DNA of 64,000 nucleotides from Bogoriella caseilytica. Its GTDB lineage: Bacteria; Actinomycetota; Actinomycetes; Actinomycetales; Actinomycetaceae. How positions within the stretch are numbered: position 1 is the stretch's first letter; each line of letters opens with the position of its first letter. The notes below the pieces were generated by a model. That model made no database searches and had not been told where the DNA came from. It saw nothing but the letters and a program-made list of their open reading frames with translations. The translations under genes and the position numbers were made by a program. This document shows, piece by piece, positions 26,110 through 35,155 of this stretch. The stretch spans positions 62,001 through 126,000 of the forward strand of contig NZ_RKHK01000001.1 in the NCBI RefSeq assembly GCF_003752405.1, written 5' to 3'.

Positions 26110-26361
26110 ATGCCCGATCAGAACGACAGTCCAGTCACGGTTCGTTCGCGCCGGCCTCGTCGCAAGGACGGGGCCGCGTTCTACGAGTACCGCACGGTGA
26201 CTCTGCCCGGAACGATCTCGCGCGGTGACGTGCGCCGCCTGCTCACCGACGAGGCCGAGTACGGGCGCTGGGAGTTGGCCCGAACGCGCATCTACATGGG
26301 CGGAACGCGCAAGGTCTGGCTCCGGCGCAAGGCCATGCGAGTCGAACAGACCCTGTACTGA
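26110..26361 (+). CDS. DUF5703 family protein
   Basis: The 83-residue protein matches DUF5703 by YEYRTVTLPGTISRGDVRRLLTDEAEYG and the following WELARTRIYMGGTRKVWLRRK. It is basic, likely cytoplasmic, and of unknown function. ATG 26110 has GGATGTGGG just upstream. It is divergent from the acidic 95-residue protein and is followed by a strong stem-loop. Confidence 0.82.
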   Translation: MPDQNDSPVTVRSRRPRRKDGAAFYEYRTVTLPGTISRGDVRRLLTDEAEYGRWELARTRIYMGGTRKVWLRRKAMRVEQTLY

Positions 26362-26374
26362 ACTCCGCCGACGC

Positions 26375-26410
26375 CGTGGCGGCGACACCCGAGAGGGTGC
26401 CGCCGCCACG
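26375..26410. terminator. Bidirectional stem-loop between DUF5703 and xylanase genes
   Basis: A 16-bp stem with one mismatch (26375-26390 with 26395-26410; outer bases CGTGGCGGCG/CGCCGCCACG) is closed by a GAGA tetraloop. It lies between two convergent genes. T-runs are absent on both sides. Confidence 0.7.
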
Positions 26411-26436
26411 ACCGTCAGCGAACGACGCTCACCCGG

Positions 26437-29400
26437 TTACGAGCCCCCACCGAAGCGTCCATGGAGAGATCCCCGGGCAACACTGGAGATCACGAGCCCC
26501 ATCAAGGCGAGCAGACCAGCCAGAGCCAGCAGCGGCCCAGTCTGCGCTCCGGTCACGGGCAACGCCCCTCCCCCGGTCCCCGCGCCCGGTGCTCCGTCAC
26601 CCGGGGTGCCGTCACCCGGCGCACCGTCACCGGGGGCTTCGTCGTCATCTCCGTCGTCCACGCCGGCCGGCGCCACGATGGTGAGGTCGGTCCATCCGAT
26701 GAGCTCTCCCTCGAGGCTGTAGGCGGCGAGCTGGTGCGAACCGACCGAGTCGAGCGGAGCGGTCAGCACGGCGATCCGCTCAGCCGAGAGGGTCACCTCG
26801 CCGAGATCCACCGGCTCGGAGAAGAGCCAGAAGCGGAGCTGCTCCCCGCCGAGATCCTCGTCCTCGGCCATCACCTCGAAGTCCTCGCCAGCCACCACCG
26901 GGTCGGTCAGGACCGCGAGGCCACCGCGATTCTCCTCGTCCAGGCCCTCGCGATCAGGCGGCCAGACGACCCCGGGGCCGTCGTCGTCATCGTCCTCGCC
27001 ATCCTCGTCCTGCACGGCGTCCACGAGCCGGATCACGCCCCAGCGCTGGGTGTTCTGGTAGCCGTTCCCGGTCGGGTCTGCCCAACTGGTCACCAGGCGC
27101 GCGCCTTCGTGGGAGTCATTGACCTGGACGTCGAAGCCATGCAGCGTGCCCAGCCCGCCCATGTCACGCAGGTCGATCACGGCACGCACCCGGTAGCCGT
27201 CCTCCGTGGGCATCGTTTCCGAGCTGATCTGCTCGAGCTGGTACTCCTCATCACCCGTACCCACCGAGACTTCGTTGGTCGCGGAGATGCGGAACTGGAA
27301 GTCGTACTGCTCGCTCAGCAGATGGTGCCCCTCGCGTGAGGCAATGCGGTAGGTGCCGTTCCGAGCATTCCCGAGGTCGAGGAAGAACTCCACCGAGTCC
27401 TGAACCCACGGGTCGGAGTGGGAGACGTCGATCTCGGGGTCGGTGACGTCGGCGAGGATGTGCAGCTCGTCCTCATGCCACAGCAGCCGGACCTCCGCGG
27501 TGGCACCATCGCGGCCACCGGTCTCGATCTCAGTCTGCGTCACCAATCCGGCCGCCTCACTAAAGAGGTCGACGTCCGCCGGGTCGAGGACCGGCTCGGC
27601 TTCGGCCTCCGGTGCTTCGTGGTAGCTGAGTTCCTCCACGAAGGTGAAGGTGCCGTTCGTCCAGGAGTCGCCATCGGCAGTGACCACAGCAGGAAGGTTC
27701 TGCCCTGCACTCAGCCCCGGCAAGGGCACCTCGGTGACCCCGTCCGGTGCCAGCGGGAAGGACTCGCCAGCGATGTCGAGCGTGGCCGAGGACGCTTCGG
27801 AGTCGACATAGACGGTCAGGCCGTCCTCGTGCCAGTGGGCCTGGAACTCTGCCACCTCATTCGAGGTGGCGTGCAGCGGGAGCCGGTCCCAGTAGCCCTC
27901 CACCGCAGGATCCGTCGGCGCCTGACCGTCGTAGAAGATCAGTGCCGAGTTCTCCTGCGGGGGCAGCTCGGCATCGATGACTCCGTAGTAGGCGTACTTG
28001 GGACTGAAATCGTCATTGAAGACCAGCGGCGCTTGGGCGGCGCGCCAGGAGCGGCCGTCGTTCAGGCCCCAGATGGCCACCGAGTCCAGCTGATGGTTCG
28101 AGGACCACTCCCGGAAGAGCCGGAAGGCATCCCGGTAGTGGTAGCCCTGGTCGATCAGGGCGCCCTCGGTGACGCTGGTCCCCACGGTGATGTCGAGCTC
28201 GGTCACCAGCTGAGGCATGTCGGGGAAGGCCGCCTCCACATCGTTGAGGGCCTGCTGCAGAGCCGAGATCGGCATGGAGAGGTTCAGATGGAACTGGTGA
28301 GCGAAGCCATCCACGGGGGCGCCGCGGCGAAGCAGCCGATCGGTCAGTCCGATCATGCGGGCACGCTTGGCGGAGATCTCCGTGTTGTAGTCGTTGATGT
28401 AAAGAGCCACGGGCCGGTCGCTGCCGGCCTCGGCGTACTCGTCGTTGAAGTACCGCTCGGCGTACTCGAAGGCCCGATCCACGTAGGTCTCGTCGCCCCA
28501 GATCTGATACCACTGCGATCGACGCATGCCATCGGCGTGGTCCGAGCCGTCAGCGATGACCTCATTGACCACATCCCAGGCCACCATCGGGTTGCCGGGC
28601 GAGCCGTAGGGCCCGTACTCCTCGGCGATCACCTCGGCGACGTTCCGGATGTGCTCCTCCATGCGGCTGTCGAGTGCTTCGCGGGTCAAGGTCTCCCCGG
28701 AGTCGTCCTGGAAGAACCAGTCCGGTGTCTGGGAGTGCCAGACCAGCACGTGGCCGTAGACACCGAGGTCGTTGGCCACCGCGTAGTCGAGGATGGCGCG
28801 CGCCTGGGCGTGCATGGCGAAGGTGTCGATGCCGACCCCGGTGTACCAGGCTTCGGGCTTCATGTGGTTCTCGGCCGTCACCCGGTCGAAGTGGTGGTTG
28901 ACCACCTGCGATGCGGTTCCGGTGGTCTCGCGCACGTCGATGGCGACCCCCAGCGGGAAGTCCACGGTGTCCTGCAGGGGCGTGATCCCCGGATCGAAAG
29001 TCGCCTCCACCGCAGCCACCTCGATGTTGTCGATGTGGAAGGAGGAGGTGTTCCCCGGCGCGCCGCCGTCCCAGGCGGTCTCGAAGTAGATCTCGAGCGA
29101 CTCATTGTCCGGGGTGGTGAAGCGCTGCTCCACGTAGATCCATTCGGTGTTCGAGAACCCGGAGAACTGGCCCAGGCTCGAGTAGGACGTGGAACCTTCG
29201 GTGGTGACCGCAGCAGAGAGCGTGATGTCGCCTGGCTCCTCGCCGTCGGCGAAGCGTATCCAGGCGCTGAGGTCGTACTGCACGCCACTGGCCAGCGCCT
29301 CGGTGGCGTCGGCACCAATGCCCTGCCCTTGATGCGTCCGGTCGCTCACCAATGCGGAGTAGGTGCCCGCGTAGCTCGCGTCGTCGCTGACGGTCACGCT

Positions 29401-30117
29401 GTGCTCGTGGTCCTCGGCATACCGCGGGCGCCACGCGCCGAGTTCCCCGTCCTCGAAATCGTGGCTGAGGGCGGCTGGATTGTCGGCCGGGGGCGGCGCG
29501 GGATCGTCTCCGTCGTCCTCGCCCGGGATCAGCATCAATGAGGCTTCGCCCAGGTGGTAGGTGTACGCATTCACGTCTGCGGCAGCGCCGGTGCCAATAT
29601 AGCCACGGAAGGCCTCGAGGTCGGTCTGCGCAGTGATCTCGAAGTCGGCGGTCAGCGTGACCCACTCACCGGGTTCCGCGGTGACGCCCGGGCCCCACGC
29701 ATAGTTGAAGGCACTGTCCTCATCATCGGCGACCCATCGTGCCTCGGCCGCTCCAGCGACGTCACCGCTGAGCTGGAATGTGGCCGAGAAGCGGACGATG
29801 TCACCGGGCTCAGCGAGATCGGCAAGCAGTCCGGGCGGGGACTGGATGCCGTGGTAGTCGGCCTCACGAGCGACCGCCAGCGCTGCCTGGCCATCGACGA
29901 CGTCGAAACTCAGACGCTCGGGGCCGCCGCTGTCCACCCAGTCACCGAGGGACTCCTCACCGAAGTCAGCGTCGAGAAGTGTGACGGCACCCGGGGGATC
30001 CGGGGCTTCCGGGTCTGGATCAGCAACGGCACCCGGGAGGGCGGTCAGGCTGAGTGGGAGGGCCAGCGCGGCGCCGGCGATCGTGGCGGGCAGGGCACGT
30101 TGCCAAGTCGGTCTCAT
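26437..30117 (-). CDS. Wall-anchored multidomain GH10 endo-1,4-beta-xylanase
   Basis: This 1226-residue exported protein degrades xylan. In order: signal peptide (1-32, cut after AVA), two beta-sandwich modules of the CBM4/9-like type (about 43-195 and 212-370), a GH10 barrel (about 380-720), a CBM9-like module (about 800-1010, with VEFFLDLGNARNGTYR), an Ig-like segment (about 1065-1145), a Gly/Pro-rich spacer and a sortase signal LPVTG (1187-1191) with a membrane segment. The GH10 acid/base is Glu519 in WDVVNEV and the nucleophile Glu640 in VTELDIT. ATG 30117 begins the signal peptide. No sortase or other glycoside hydrolase gene lies in the window. Confidence 0.93.
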   Translation of the reverse strand: MRPTWQRALPATIAGAALALPLSLTALPGAVADPDPEAPDPPGAVTLLDADFGEESLGDWVDSGGPERLSFDVVDGQAALAVAREADYHGIQSPPGLLADLAEPGDIVRFSATFQLSGDVAGAAEARWVADDEDSAFNYAWGPGVTAEPGEWVTLTADFEITAQTDLEAFRGYIGTGAAADVNAYTYHLGEASLMLIPGEDDGDDPAPPPADNPAALSHDFEDGELGAWRPRYAEDHEHSVTVSDDASYAGTYSALVSDRTHQGQGIGADATEALASGVQYDLSAWIRFADGEEPGDITLSAAVTTEGSTSYSSLGQFSGFSNTEWIYVEQRFTTPDNESLEIYFETAWDGGAPGNTSSFHIDNIEVAAVEATFDPGITPLQDTVDFPLGVAIDVRETTGTASQVVNHHFDRVTAENHMKPEAWYTGVGIDTFAMHAQARAILDYAVANDLGVYGHVLVWHSQTPDWFFQDDSGETLTREALDSRMEEHIRNVAEVIAEEYGPYGSPGNPMVAWDVVNEVIADGSDHADGMRRSQWYQIWGDETYVDRAFEYAERYFNDEYAEAGSDRPVALYINDYNTEISAKRARMIGLTDRLLRRGAPVDGFAHQFHLNLSMPISALQQALNDVEAAFPDMPQLVTELDITVGTSVTEGALIDQGYHYRDAFRLFREWSSNHQLDSVAIWGLNDGRSWRAAQAPLVFNDDFSPKYAYYGVIDAELPPQENSALIFYDGQAPTDPAVEGYWDRLPLHATSNEVAEFQAHWHEDGLTVYVDSEASSATLDIAGESFPLAPDGVTEVPLPGLSAGQNLPAVVTADGDSWTNGTFTFVEELSYHEAPEAEAEPVLDPADVDLFSEAAGLVTQTEIETGGRDGATAEVRLLWHEDELHILADVTDPEIDVSHSDPWVQDSVEFFLDLGNARNGTYRIASREGHHLLSEQYDFQFRISATNEVSVGTGDEEYQLEQISSETMPTEDGYRVRAVIDLRDMGGLGTLHGFDVQVNDSHEGARLVTSWADPTGNGYQNTQRWGVIRLVDAVQDEDGEDDDDDGPGVVWPPDREGLDEENRGGLAVLTDPVVAGEDFEVMAEDEDLGGEQLRFWLFSEPVDLGEVTLSAERIAVLTAPLDSVGSHQLAAYSLEGELIGWTDLTIVAPAGVDDGDDDEAPGDGAPGDGTPGDGAPGAGTGGGALPVTGAQTGPLLALAGLLALMGLVISSVARGSLHGRFGGGS

Positions 30118-30180
30118 GACGCTCCATTGCGTTCGAGCACCACCTCGAGTGGTCGGTGCTTGGGGACTGCGACGTCCATC

Positions 30181-30215
30181 ACGATAGCGATACCTTGCGG
30201 CCCAAACAACCGCAA
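30181..30215 (-). promoter_or_regulatory. Promoter and possible operator of the xylanase gene
   Basis: On the minus strand TTGTTT (30204-30209) and TATCGT (30181-30186) are 17 bases apart. The -35 lies inside an inverted repeat with perfect 6-bp arms, TTGCGG (30195-30200) and CCGCAA (30210-30215). A sugar-responsive repressor could bind there, but no regulator gene is adjacent. Confidence 0.45.
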
Positions 30216-30331
30216 TATGCGCCCTCATTCTCGCAACACTTTCGGGCCTTCGCCGAGGTTGCCGGTCGGAGGCCCGGGCCATGACACGTCATTCTGAGGA
30301 TCTCCAGGCCGTGCCTGGCATGATGGCGAGC

Positions 30332-32440
30332 ATGTCCCACTCTCCTGCCGACCTCGATCCGGCCAACCCGCTCGTCGCGCCCTCCGCGCTGCCCTTCGGC
30401 TTGCCAGACTTCGCAGCCATCGACATCGCGCACCTCCGGCCGGCGCTCGAGGCCGGGATGGCTGAGCAGCGCGCCGAGTGGGAAGCCATCGCCACCGATG
30501 ACGCTCTCCCGGATGTGGCCAACACGCTGGAGGCCTTGGAGCGGTCCGGTCAGCTGCTCACGCGCGCCTCCGTGCTGTTTCGTACGCTCTCCTCCGCAGT
30601 GGGTGGCGAGGAGATCGACGCCCTGGAGGCGGAGATCACCCCGGCTCTGACGGCGCACCGTGACGCGCTGTGGCTGGACACCCGGATCTTTGATCGCATC
30701 GAGTCGCTGGTCAACGCCGGGCCGTTGCTCGATCTCGATGGCGAGACCGAACGGCTGCTCCAGGAGTACCGCAGAAACTTCGTGCGGGCGGGCGTCAAGC
30801 TCAGCCCGGCTGAGACCGAGGAACTTCGCGCTCTCAACGGTCGCCTCGGCGACCTGCAGACCGAGTTCCGCCAGCGCGTGGTCAAAGGCATGTCGGCCGC
30901 AGCCGTGCACGTCACGGAGAAGGAGCGGCTCGCCGGCCTGGACGAAGGCACCCTGGCCGCCCTGGCCAAGGCAGCCGCGGACGCCGGCCGCAGTGGCGGC
31001 CCCGAGGGCGCCGAGGCGGGGTGGCTGATCTCGCTGCGTCTGCCCACCCAGCAACCGCTCCTGGCGCAGCTCGAAGACGCCGAACTGCGCAGTGAGCTCC
31101 TCAGCTCTTCCCTGAACCGCGGCTCCGGTATCGACCCGGAGACCGATACTCGCGGCATCCTGCTGGAGATCGCGCGCGTGCGTGCCGAACGCGCCCGGCT
31201 CCTGGGCTACGAGCACCATGCCGGTTATGTGGCCGAGAACTCCACGGCCCAGCAGACCTCTGCGATCAATGAGCGGATGGCGATGCTCGCGGCGCCGGCA
31301 GCCCGCAACGCGCATGCCGAGGCCGCAGAGCTTGCCGCGATGCTGCCCGAAGGAGCGGAGCTCAGCCCGGCGGACTGGTCCTACTACGCCGAACGGCTGC
31401 GCAAGGAGCGCTTCGAGATCGACGACGCCGCACTGCGCCCCTACCTCGAGCTCAACCGCGTGCTCACCGATGGGGTGTTCTGGGCCGCCCAGCAGCTCTA
31501 CGGACTCACCATGAAGGAGCGCCCGGACCTGCGCGGCTACGCCGAGGGCGTGCGCGTGTGGGAGGCGCGGGAGGAGAACGGGGAGGCGCTCGGTCTCTTC
31601 GTGGGCGACTACTTCTCGCGCCCGGGTAAGCGCGGCGGCGCATGGATGAATCACCTCGTGGACCAGTCCGGCCTGCTTGGGAACCAGCCGGTGGTGGTCA
31701 ACAACCTCAACCTCACTCCCCCGCCAGAGGGCGAGCCCGCTCTGCTCACCTGGGATGAGGTCCGCACCTGCTTCCACGAGTTCGGCCACGCGTTGCACGG
31801 GCTGTTCTCCGATGCTCGCTACCCCACTCTCTCCGGCACCTCGGTTCCGCGTGACTTTGTGGAGTACCCCTCCCAGGTCAACGAGATGTGGATGGAAAAC
31901 CCCGCGGTGGTGGGTCGCTTCGCGCGCCATCACTCCACGGGCGAACCCCTGCCGGAGGAGCTGCTGCGTCAGGTCATCGAGGCTGCCGGCTACGGCGAGG
32001 GTTTCGCGACGTGTGAGTACCTGGGGGCCGCGATCATCGACCAGGCCTGGCACCAGCTCGCACCGGAGGACGTGCCGAGCGACCCCGAGGAGGTCACCTC
32101 CTTCGAGCTCGCCGCGCTCGCGCGAGCCGGCCTCGACCTGGACCTGGTACCCCCGCGCTATCGGTCCACCTACCTCAACCACTCCTTCGGTGGCGGATAC
32201 GACGCCGGCTATTACTCCTACATCTGGTCCGAGGTGCTCGACGCCGACACGGTGGGCTGGTTCACCACTGAAGGGCAGATCGCCGGCGACGGTGGACTCA
32301 ACCGGATGGCCGGCCAGCGGTTCCGCGAGCTACTGCTCTCCCGCGGCAACACCCAGGATCCTTTGGCGTCCTTCCGCGAGCTACGTGGGCGGGAGCCGGA
32401 CACTGAGCCGCTCCTGGTGCGCCGCGGGCTGACCGGCTAG
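30332..32440 (+). CDS. dcp: M3-family peptidyl-dipeptidase (Dcp/oligopeptidase A type)
   Basis: The 702-residue cytoplasmic zinc metallopeptidase cleaves short peptides. The zinc motif is in TCFHEFGHALHGL, with the third ligand Glu in the NEMWMENP context, and the C-terminal YLNHSFGGGYDAGYYSYIWSEVLDAD text is typical of the Dcp/OpdA group. The start is uncertain: ATG 30281, 30320, 30323 and 30332 are in frame. A CATGAT hexamer seven bases before 30332 would give a leaderless mRNA, so 30332 is preferred. The M20 peptidase gene follows after 51 bases. Confidence 0.92.
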   Translation: MSHSPADLDPANPLVAPSALPFGLPDFAAIDIAHLRPALEAGMAEQRAEWEAIATDDALPDVANTLEALERSGQLLTRASVLFRTLSSAVGGEEIDALEAEITPALTAHRDALWLDTRIFDRIESLVNAGPLLDLDGETERLLQEYRRNFVRAGVKLSPAETEELRALNGRLGDLQTEFRQRVVKGMSAAAVHVTEKERLAGLDEGTLAALAKAAADAGRSGGPEGAEAGWLISLRLPTQQPLLAQLEDAELRSELLSSSLNRGSGIDPETDTRGILLEIARVRAERARLLGYEHHAGYVAENSTAQQTSAINERMAMLAAPAARNAHAEAAELAAMLPEGAELSPADWSYYAERLRKERFEIDDAALRPYLELNRVLTDGVFWAAQQLYGLTMKERPDLRGYAEGVRVWEAREENGEALGLFVGDYFSRPGKRGGAWMNHLVDQSGLLGNQPVVVNNLNLTPPPEGEPALLTWDEVRTCFHEFGHALHGLFSDARYPTLSGTSVPRDFVEYPSQVNEMWMENPAVVGRFARHHSTGEPLPEELLRQVIEAAGYGEGFATCEYLGAAIIDQAWHQLAPEDVPSDPEEVTSFELAALARAGLDLDLVPPRYRSTYLNHSFGGGYDAGYYSYIWSEVLDADTVGWFTTEGQIAGDGGLNRMAGQRFRELLLSRGNTQDPLASFRELRGREPDTEPLLVRRGLTG

Positions 32441-32491
32441 CGCCATGGAACGGTGCGGCCTGGGCGGCTTCGGCCCTTGTAGCCTCACGCT

Positions 32492-33814
32492 ATGACTGAC
32501 TCTCCTGCGTTGCGCCCCGAGGATGAGGTCGCTGAGCTGTGCCGCGACCTCATCCGGATCGATACCTCCAACTTCGGTGACGGCTCCGGCCCTGGGGAAC
32601 GGGCCGCCGCCGAGTACGTGATGGAGAAGCTCACCGAGGTGGGTTTCGACCCGGAGTACATCGAGTCCGCGCCAGGCCGCGCCAACGTAGTACTGCGCAT
32701 CGCTGGTGAGGACCCTTCGCGGCCGGCCCTGGTCCTGCACGGCCACACCGACGTCGTGCCGGCTGCGGCCGATGACTGGTCGGTCGACCCCTTCGCCGCC
32801 GAGGTCAAGGACGGCATGATCTGGGGCCGAGGTGCCGTGGACATGAAGGACATGGACGCCATGATCCTGGCCGTGGTGCGCGATATGGGTCGCACCGGCT
32901 GGCGCCCGCCGCGCGACCTCATCGTGGCCTTCTTCGCCGATGAAGAGGCCGGGGGGAAGCTCGGTGCACGGTACCTGGTGGACAACCGCCCCGATCTGTT
33001 CGAGGGAGCGAGCGAAGCGATCAGCGAGGTGGGCGGTTTCTCGGTGGAGATCGATGGCCGCCGCGCCTACCTGCTGCAGACCGCTGAGAAGGGCATGGCC
33101 TGGCTCAAACTCGTCGCCGATGGCACAGCAGGTCACGGTTCGCAGGTGAACCCCGACAACGCCGTGACGCGCTTGGCCGGGGCCGTGCACCGCATCGGTG
33201 AGCACTCCTGGCCGATGCACCTGACCAAGACCGTGCAGCAACTGCTCGACGGCGTGGCAGAGCTGACCGGAACGAGCTACTCGGCCGAGGACCCCGAGAG
33301 CATCGGGCGCCTGGTGGACGCGCTGGGCCCGGCAAAGAAGTTCGTCGGTGCTACCTTGCGGACCGGCGCGAACCCCAGTCAGCTGGACGCCGGGTATAAG
33401 GCAAATGTCATCCCGGGCCGGGCGACCGCGACGGTGGACGTGCGGTACCCGCCCGGCCAGGAGGACGCCACGATGGCCACCCTGGCGGAACTGGCGGGCG
33501 AGGGCGTGAGCATCGAGGACATCCACCGGGACATCGCGCTGGAGGTGCCTTTCTCCGGCAACCTGGTCGACTCCATGGTGGCAGCGATCGATGCCGAGGA
33601 CCCGGGCTCGGTGGTGCTGCCCTACATGCTGTCCGGAGGCACCGACAACAAGTCGCTCTCCCGCCTGGGGGTCACCGGTTACGGCTTCGCGCCCCTGCGC
33701 CTTCCTCCGGAGCTCGACTTCGCCGGAATGTTCCATGGCGTGGACGAGCGCGTGCCGGTGGAGGCGCTGCACTTCGGGGTGCGAGTGCTGGAGCGCCTGC
33801 TGCGCACGAGCTGA
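32492..33814 (+). CDS. M20-family zinc metallopeptidase
   Basis: The 440-residue protein has metal-binding VLHGHTDVVPA with Asp of the DxD pattern, the bridging Asp region GRGAVDMKDM and the catalytic Glu in FADEEAGG, plus a dimerisation domain from about 185-300. It belongs with ArgE/DapE/CPG2-like enzymes that remove terminal groups from peptides or acylated amino acids; the exact substrate is not readable. TAGCCT at 32479-32484 followed seven bases later by the ATG suggests a leaderless transcript. It probably complements the upstream dipeptidase in peptide turnover. Confidence 0.9.
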   Translation: MTDSPALRPEDEVAELCRDLIRIDTSNFGDGSGPGERAAAEYVMEKLTEVGFDPEYIESAPGRANVVLRIAGEDPSRPALVLHGHTDVVPAAADDWSVDPFAAEVKDGMIWGRGAVDMKDMDAMILAVVRDMGRTGWRPPRDLIVAFFADEEAGGKLGARYLVDNRPDLFEGASEAISEVGGFSVEIDGRRAYLLQTAEKGMAWLKLVADGTAGHGSQVNPDNAVTRLAGAVHRIGEHSWPMHLTKTVQQLLDGVAELTGTSYSAEDPESIGRLVDALGPAKKFVGATLRTGANPSQLDAGYKANVIPGRATATVDVRYPPGQEDATMATLAELAGEGVSIEDIHRDIALEVPFSGNLVDSMVAAIDAEDPGSVVLPYMLSGGTDNKSLSRLGVTGYGFAPLRLPPELDFAGMFHGVDERVPVEALHFGVRVLERLLRTS

Positions 33815-33834
33815 GCAGGGCCAGGCGCCACCGG

Positions 33835-33849
33835 TCCCGCAGTGCGGGA
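33835..33849. terminator. Short stem-loop between convergent genes
   Basis: TCCCGC (33835-33840) and GCGGGA (33844-33849) make a 6-bp stem with an AGT loop, 20 bases past the M20 stop. It lacks a T-run. Confidence 0.4.
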
Positions 33850-33855
33850 TCTCCG

Positions 33856-33908
33856 GCTGCGCGGCCGGCGCCCCTGGCGCCTAGCTGCGCGGCCGGTGCC
33901 CGTGGCGC
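33856..33908 (+). repeat. 28-bp tandem repeat spanning the MazG-like gene end
   Basis: GCTGCGCGGCCGG(C/T)GCCC(C/G)TGGCGC occurs at 33856-33880 and again at 33884-33908, 28 bases apart with two differences. The second copy is the last coding part of the MazG-like gene on the minus strand and the first copy lies just past its stop. It looks like a local duplication of the gene's 3' end. Confidence 0.75.
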
Positions 33909-34366
33909 GCCAGGACGCCGGCGACGTCGGGCCGGAAGAAGCCTGGGCCCTTGAGAACCTTGCCGTCCTCGCGGTAGATCGGCTGGCCATCCTCTCCTAG
34001 CTTGGAGAGGTTGGAGGCCTGGATCTCCTCGAGGACGTCCGCCAGCGGGATCCCGAGTTCGAGTGCCATGCCGTAGATGACGTAGACGAGGTCCGCCAGC
34101 GCGTCCGCGGTCTCCACGGTGTCCCGTGAGCCGTCGTCCGCGGCTACGGCGCGCGTGTAGGCGGCGGCGACCTCGGATCCGGCTTCCTTGCCGTAGACCG
34201 CCTCGACCAGTTCGGCGAACTCCTCAGCCACGAGCGCCATGCGCATGTGAGTGCGCTCGCGACTCACCTCCGGCGCGTCGTCGACCACCGGCAGGCGGTA
34301 CGTCTCATGGAACTGGCGGACGAGAGCTTCGGGGTCGCGTGGCGAGGGCGTCGAGACAGAGGACAT
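33881..34366 (-). CDS. MazG-like nucleotide pyrophosphohydrolase
   Basis: The 161-residue protein is an all-alpha NTP pyrophosphatase of the phosphoribosyl-ATP pyrophosphohydrolase-like group. The metal-binding helix pair is seen as MALVAEEFAELVEAVYG and ETADALADLVYVIYGMALELG. A C-terminal segment with NLSKLGEDGQPIYREDGKVLKGPGF is typical of this subgroup, which hydrolyses nucleoside triphosphates. No his genes are nearby, so a histidine role is unlikely and nucleotide-pool cleaning is more plausible. Its 3' end is partly duplicated downstream. Confidence 0.85.
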   Translation of the reverse strand: MSSVSTPSPRDPEALVRQFHETYRLPVVDDAPEVSRERTHMRMALVAEEFAELVEAVYGKEAGSEVAAAYTRAVAADDGSRDTVETADALADLVYVIYGMALELGIPLADVLEEIQASNLSKLGEDGQPIYREDGKVLKGPGFFRPDVAGVLARHGHRPRS

Positions 34367-34413
34367 GCCCGCGAGCGTATCGCGGCTAGAGCCACGATCG
34401 GAGCGTGGCAGAG

Positions 34414-34451
34414 AAAAAGCCTCAGGCCCGGGATAATCCAGACCTGAGGCT
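34414..34451 (-). terminator. Rho-independent terminator of the tRNA-Leu gene
   Basis: On the minus strand AGCCTCAGG (34443-34451) pairs with CCTGAGGCT (34418-34426) and is followed by a run of five T. It begins 12 bases after the tRNA. Confidence 0.9.
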
Positions 34452-34463
34452 GTCTTCCTACGG

Positions 34464-34549
34464 TGTCCGAGGGGGGACTTGAACCCCCACGCCCTTATAC
34501 GGGCACTAGCACCTCAAGCTAGCGCGTCTGCCATTTCCGCCACCCGGAC
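34464..34549 (-). tRNA. tRNA-Leu (anticodon GAG)
   Basis: The 86-base sequence folds as a class II tRNA. The acceptor GTCCGGG pairs with CTCGGAC (one G-T), the anticodon stem CTAGC/GCTAG encloses TTGAGGT with anticodon GAG, and a long variable arm TGCCCGTATAAGGGCG identifies Leu. The T loop GGTTCAAGTCC is regular. The 3' CCA is not encoded (CC then G). A TATCTT hexamer at 34603-34608 on the minus strand could be its -10. Confidence 0.95.
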
Positions 34550-34702
34550 GGGGTGATCACTGGCCTCTGCGGATCGCTCCTCAGGGCCAGGCAACGGCCA
34601 CAAAGATAGCACGCAGGCCGAGCGATCCCGGCGCTGAATCCCGCTCGGAAGCTGCTTCGTGAGTGACCCCACAGTGCGGACGCGGGCCGGGTGCTCGAGC
34701 CG

Positions 34703-35155
34703 TCAGCTTGCTGAGGCGCGGAACATCCAGGCGTGCTTCTCGAGGCCGAAGACGACCCCGCTGAGGAGGTCCTGGGTGGGGAGATCGCTTTCCAGTGCAG
34801 GTAGGTGCGTGCGAATGCGCTCGGCGGCTGCGGTGAGGCGTTCGTCGAACTGCCGAATGACCTTGTCGGTGGAGAGCTGACCGCCGTCGAGCTTCTCCAC
34901 GCGGGTAGTGGAACTGACGGTCTCGGTTCGACCGTCGGGGGTTCCACCGAGGGCGACGAGGCGTTCTGCGACGTCGTCGGACCAGAGGCGCAAGTCGTCG
35001 ATGACCTCGTCGAGCTGGAGGTGCACGGAGCGGAAGTGGGGTCCGTAGACGTTCCAGTGGGCCTGTTTGCCTTGCAGGGCCAGATCGATCAGGTCGGTCA
35101 TAGTCTCTTGCAGGGCGGCAGCGACAGCTTCCGAGGGGCTGGGCGTGTGAGGCAT
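34703..35155 (-). CDS. dps: Dps ferritin-like DNA protection protein
   Basis: The 150-residue protein is a Dps miniferritin that stores iron with hydrogen peroxide and protects DNA. The inter-subunit ferroxidase ligands are clear in KQAHWNVYGPHFRSVHLQLDEV (His, His, Asp, Glu). Four helices fit the normal length. The N-terminal tail is short and not Lys-rich, so direct DNA binding is doubtful. ATG 35155 has GAAGGAGAG close upstream. It stands alone between the tRNA and a small lipoprotein gene. Confidence 0.93.
   Translation of the reverse strand: MPHTPSPSEAVAAALQETMTDLIDLALQGKQAHWNVYGPHFRSVHLQLDEVIDDLRLWSDDVAERLVALGGTPDGRTETVSSTTRVEKLDGGQLSTDKVIRQFDERLTAAAERIRTHLPALESDLPTQDLLSGVVFGLEKHAWMFRASAS

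Noticed and set aside
27418-29541. 707-residue open frame opposite the xylanase gene
   Set aside because: It is a shadow of the xylanase reading frame with no domain text; the minus-strand frame has signal peptide, catalytic residues and sortase signal.
33881-34366. Histidine-pathway HisE
   Set aside because: The fold is related, but no his genes are near and the C-terminal extension fits the MazG-like subgroup better.
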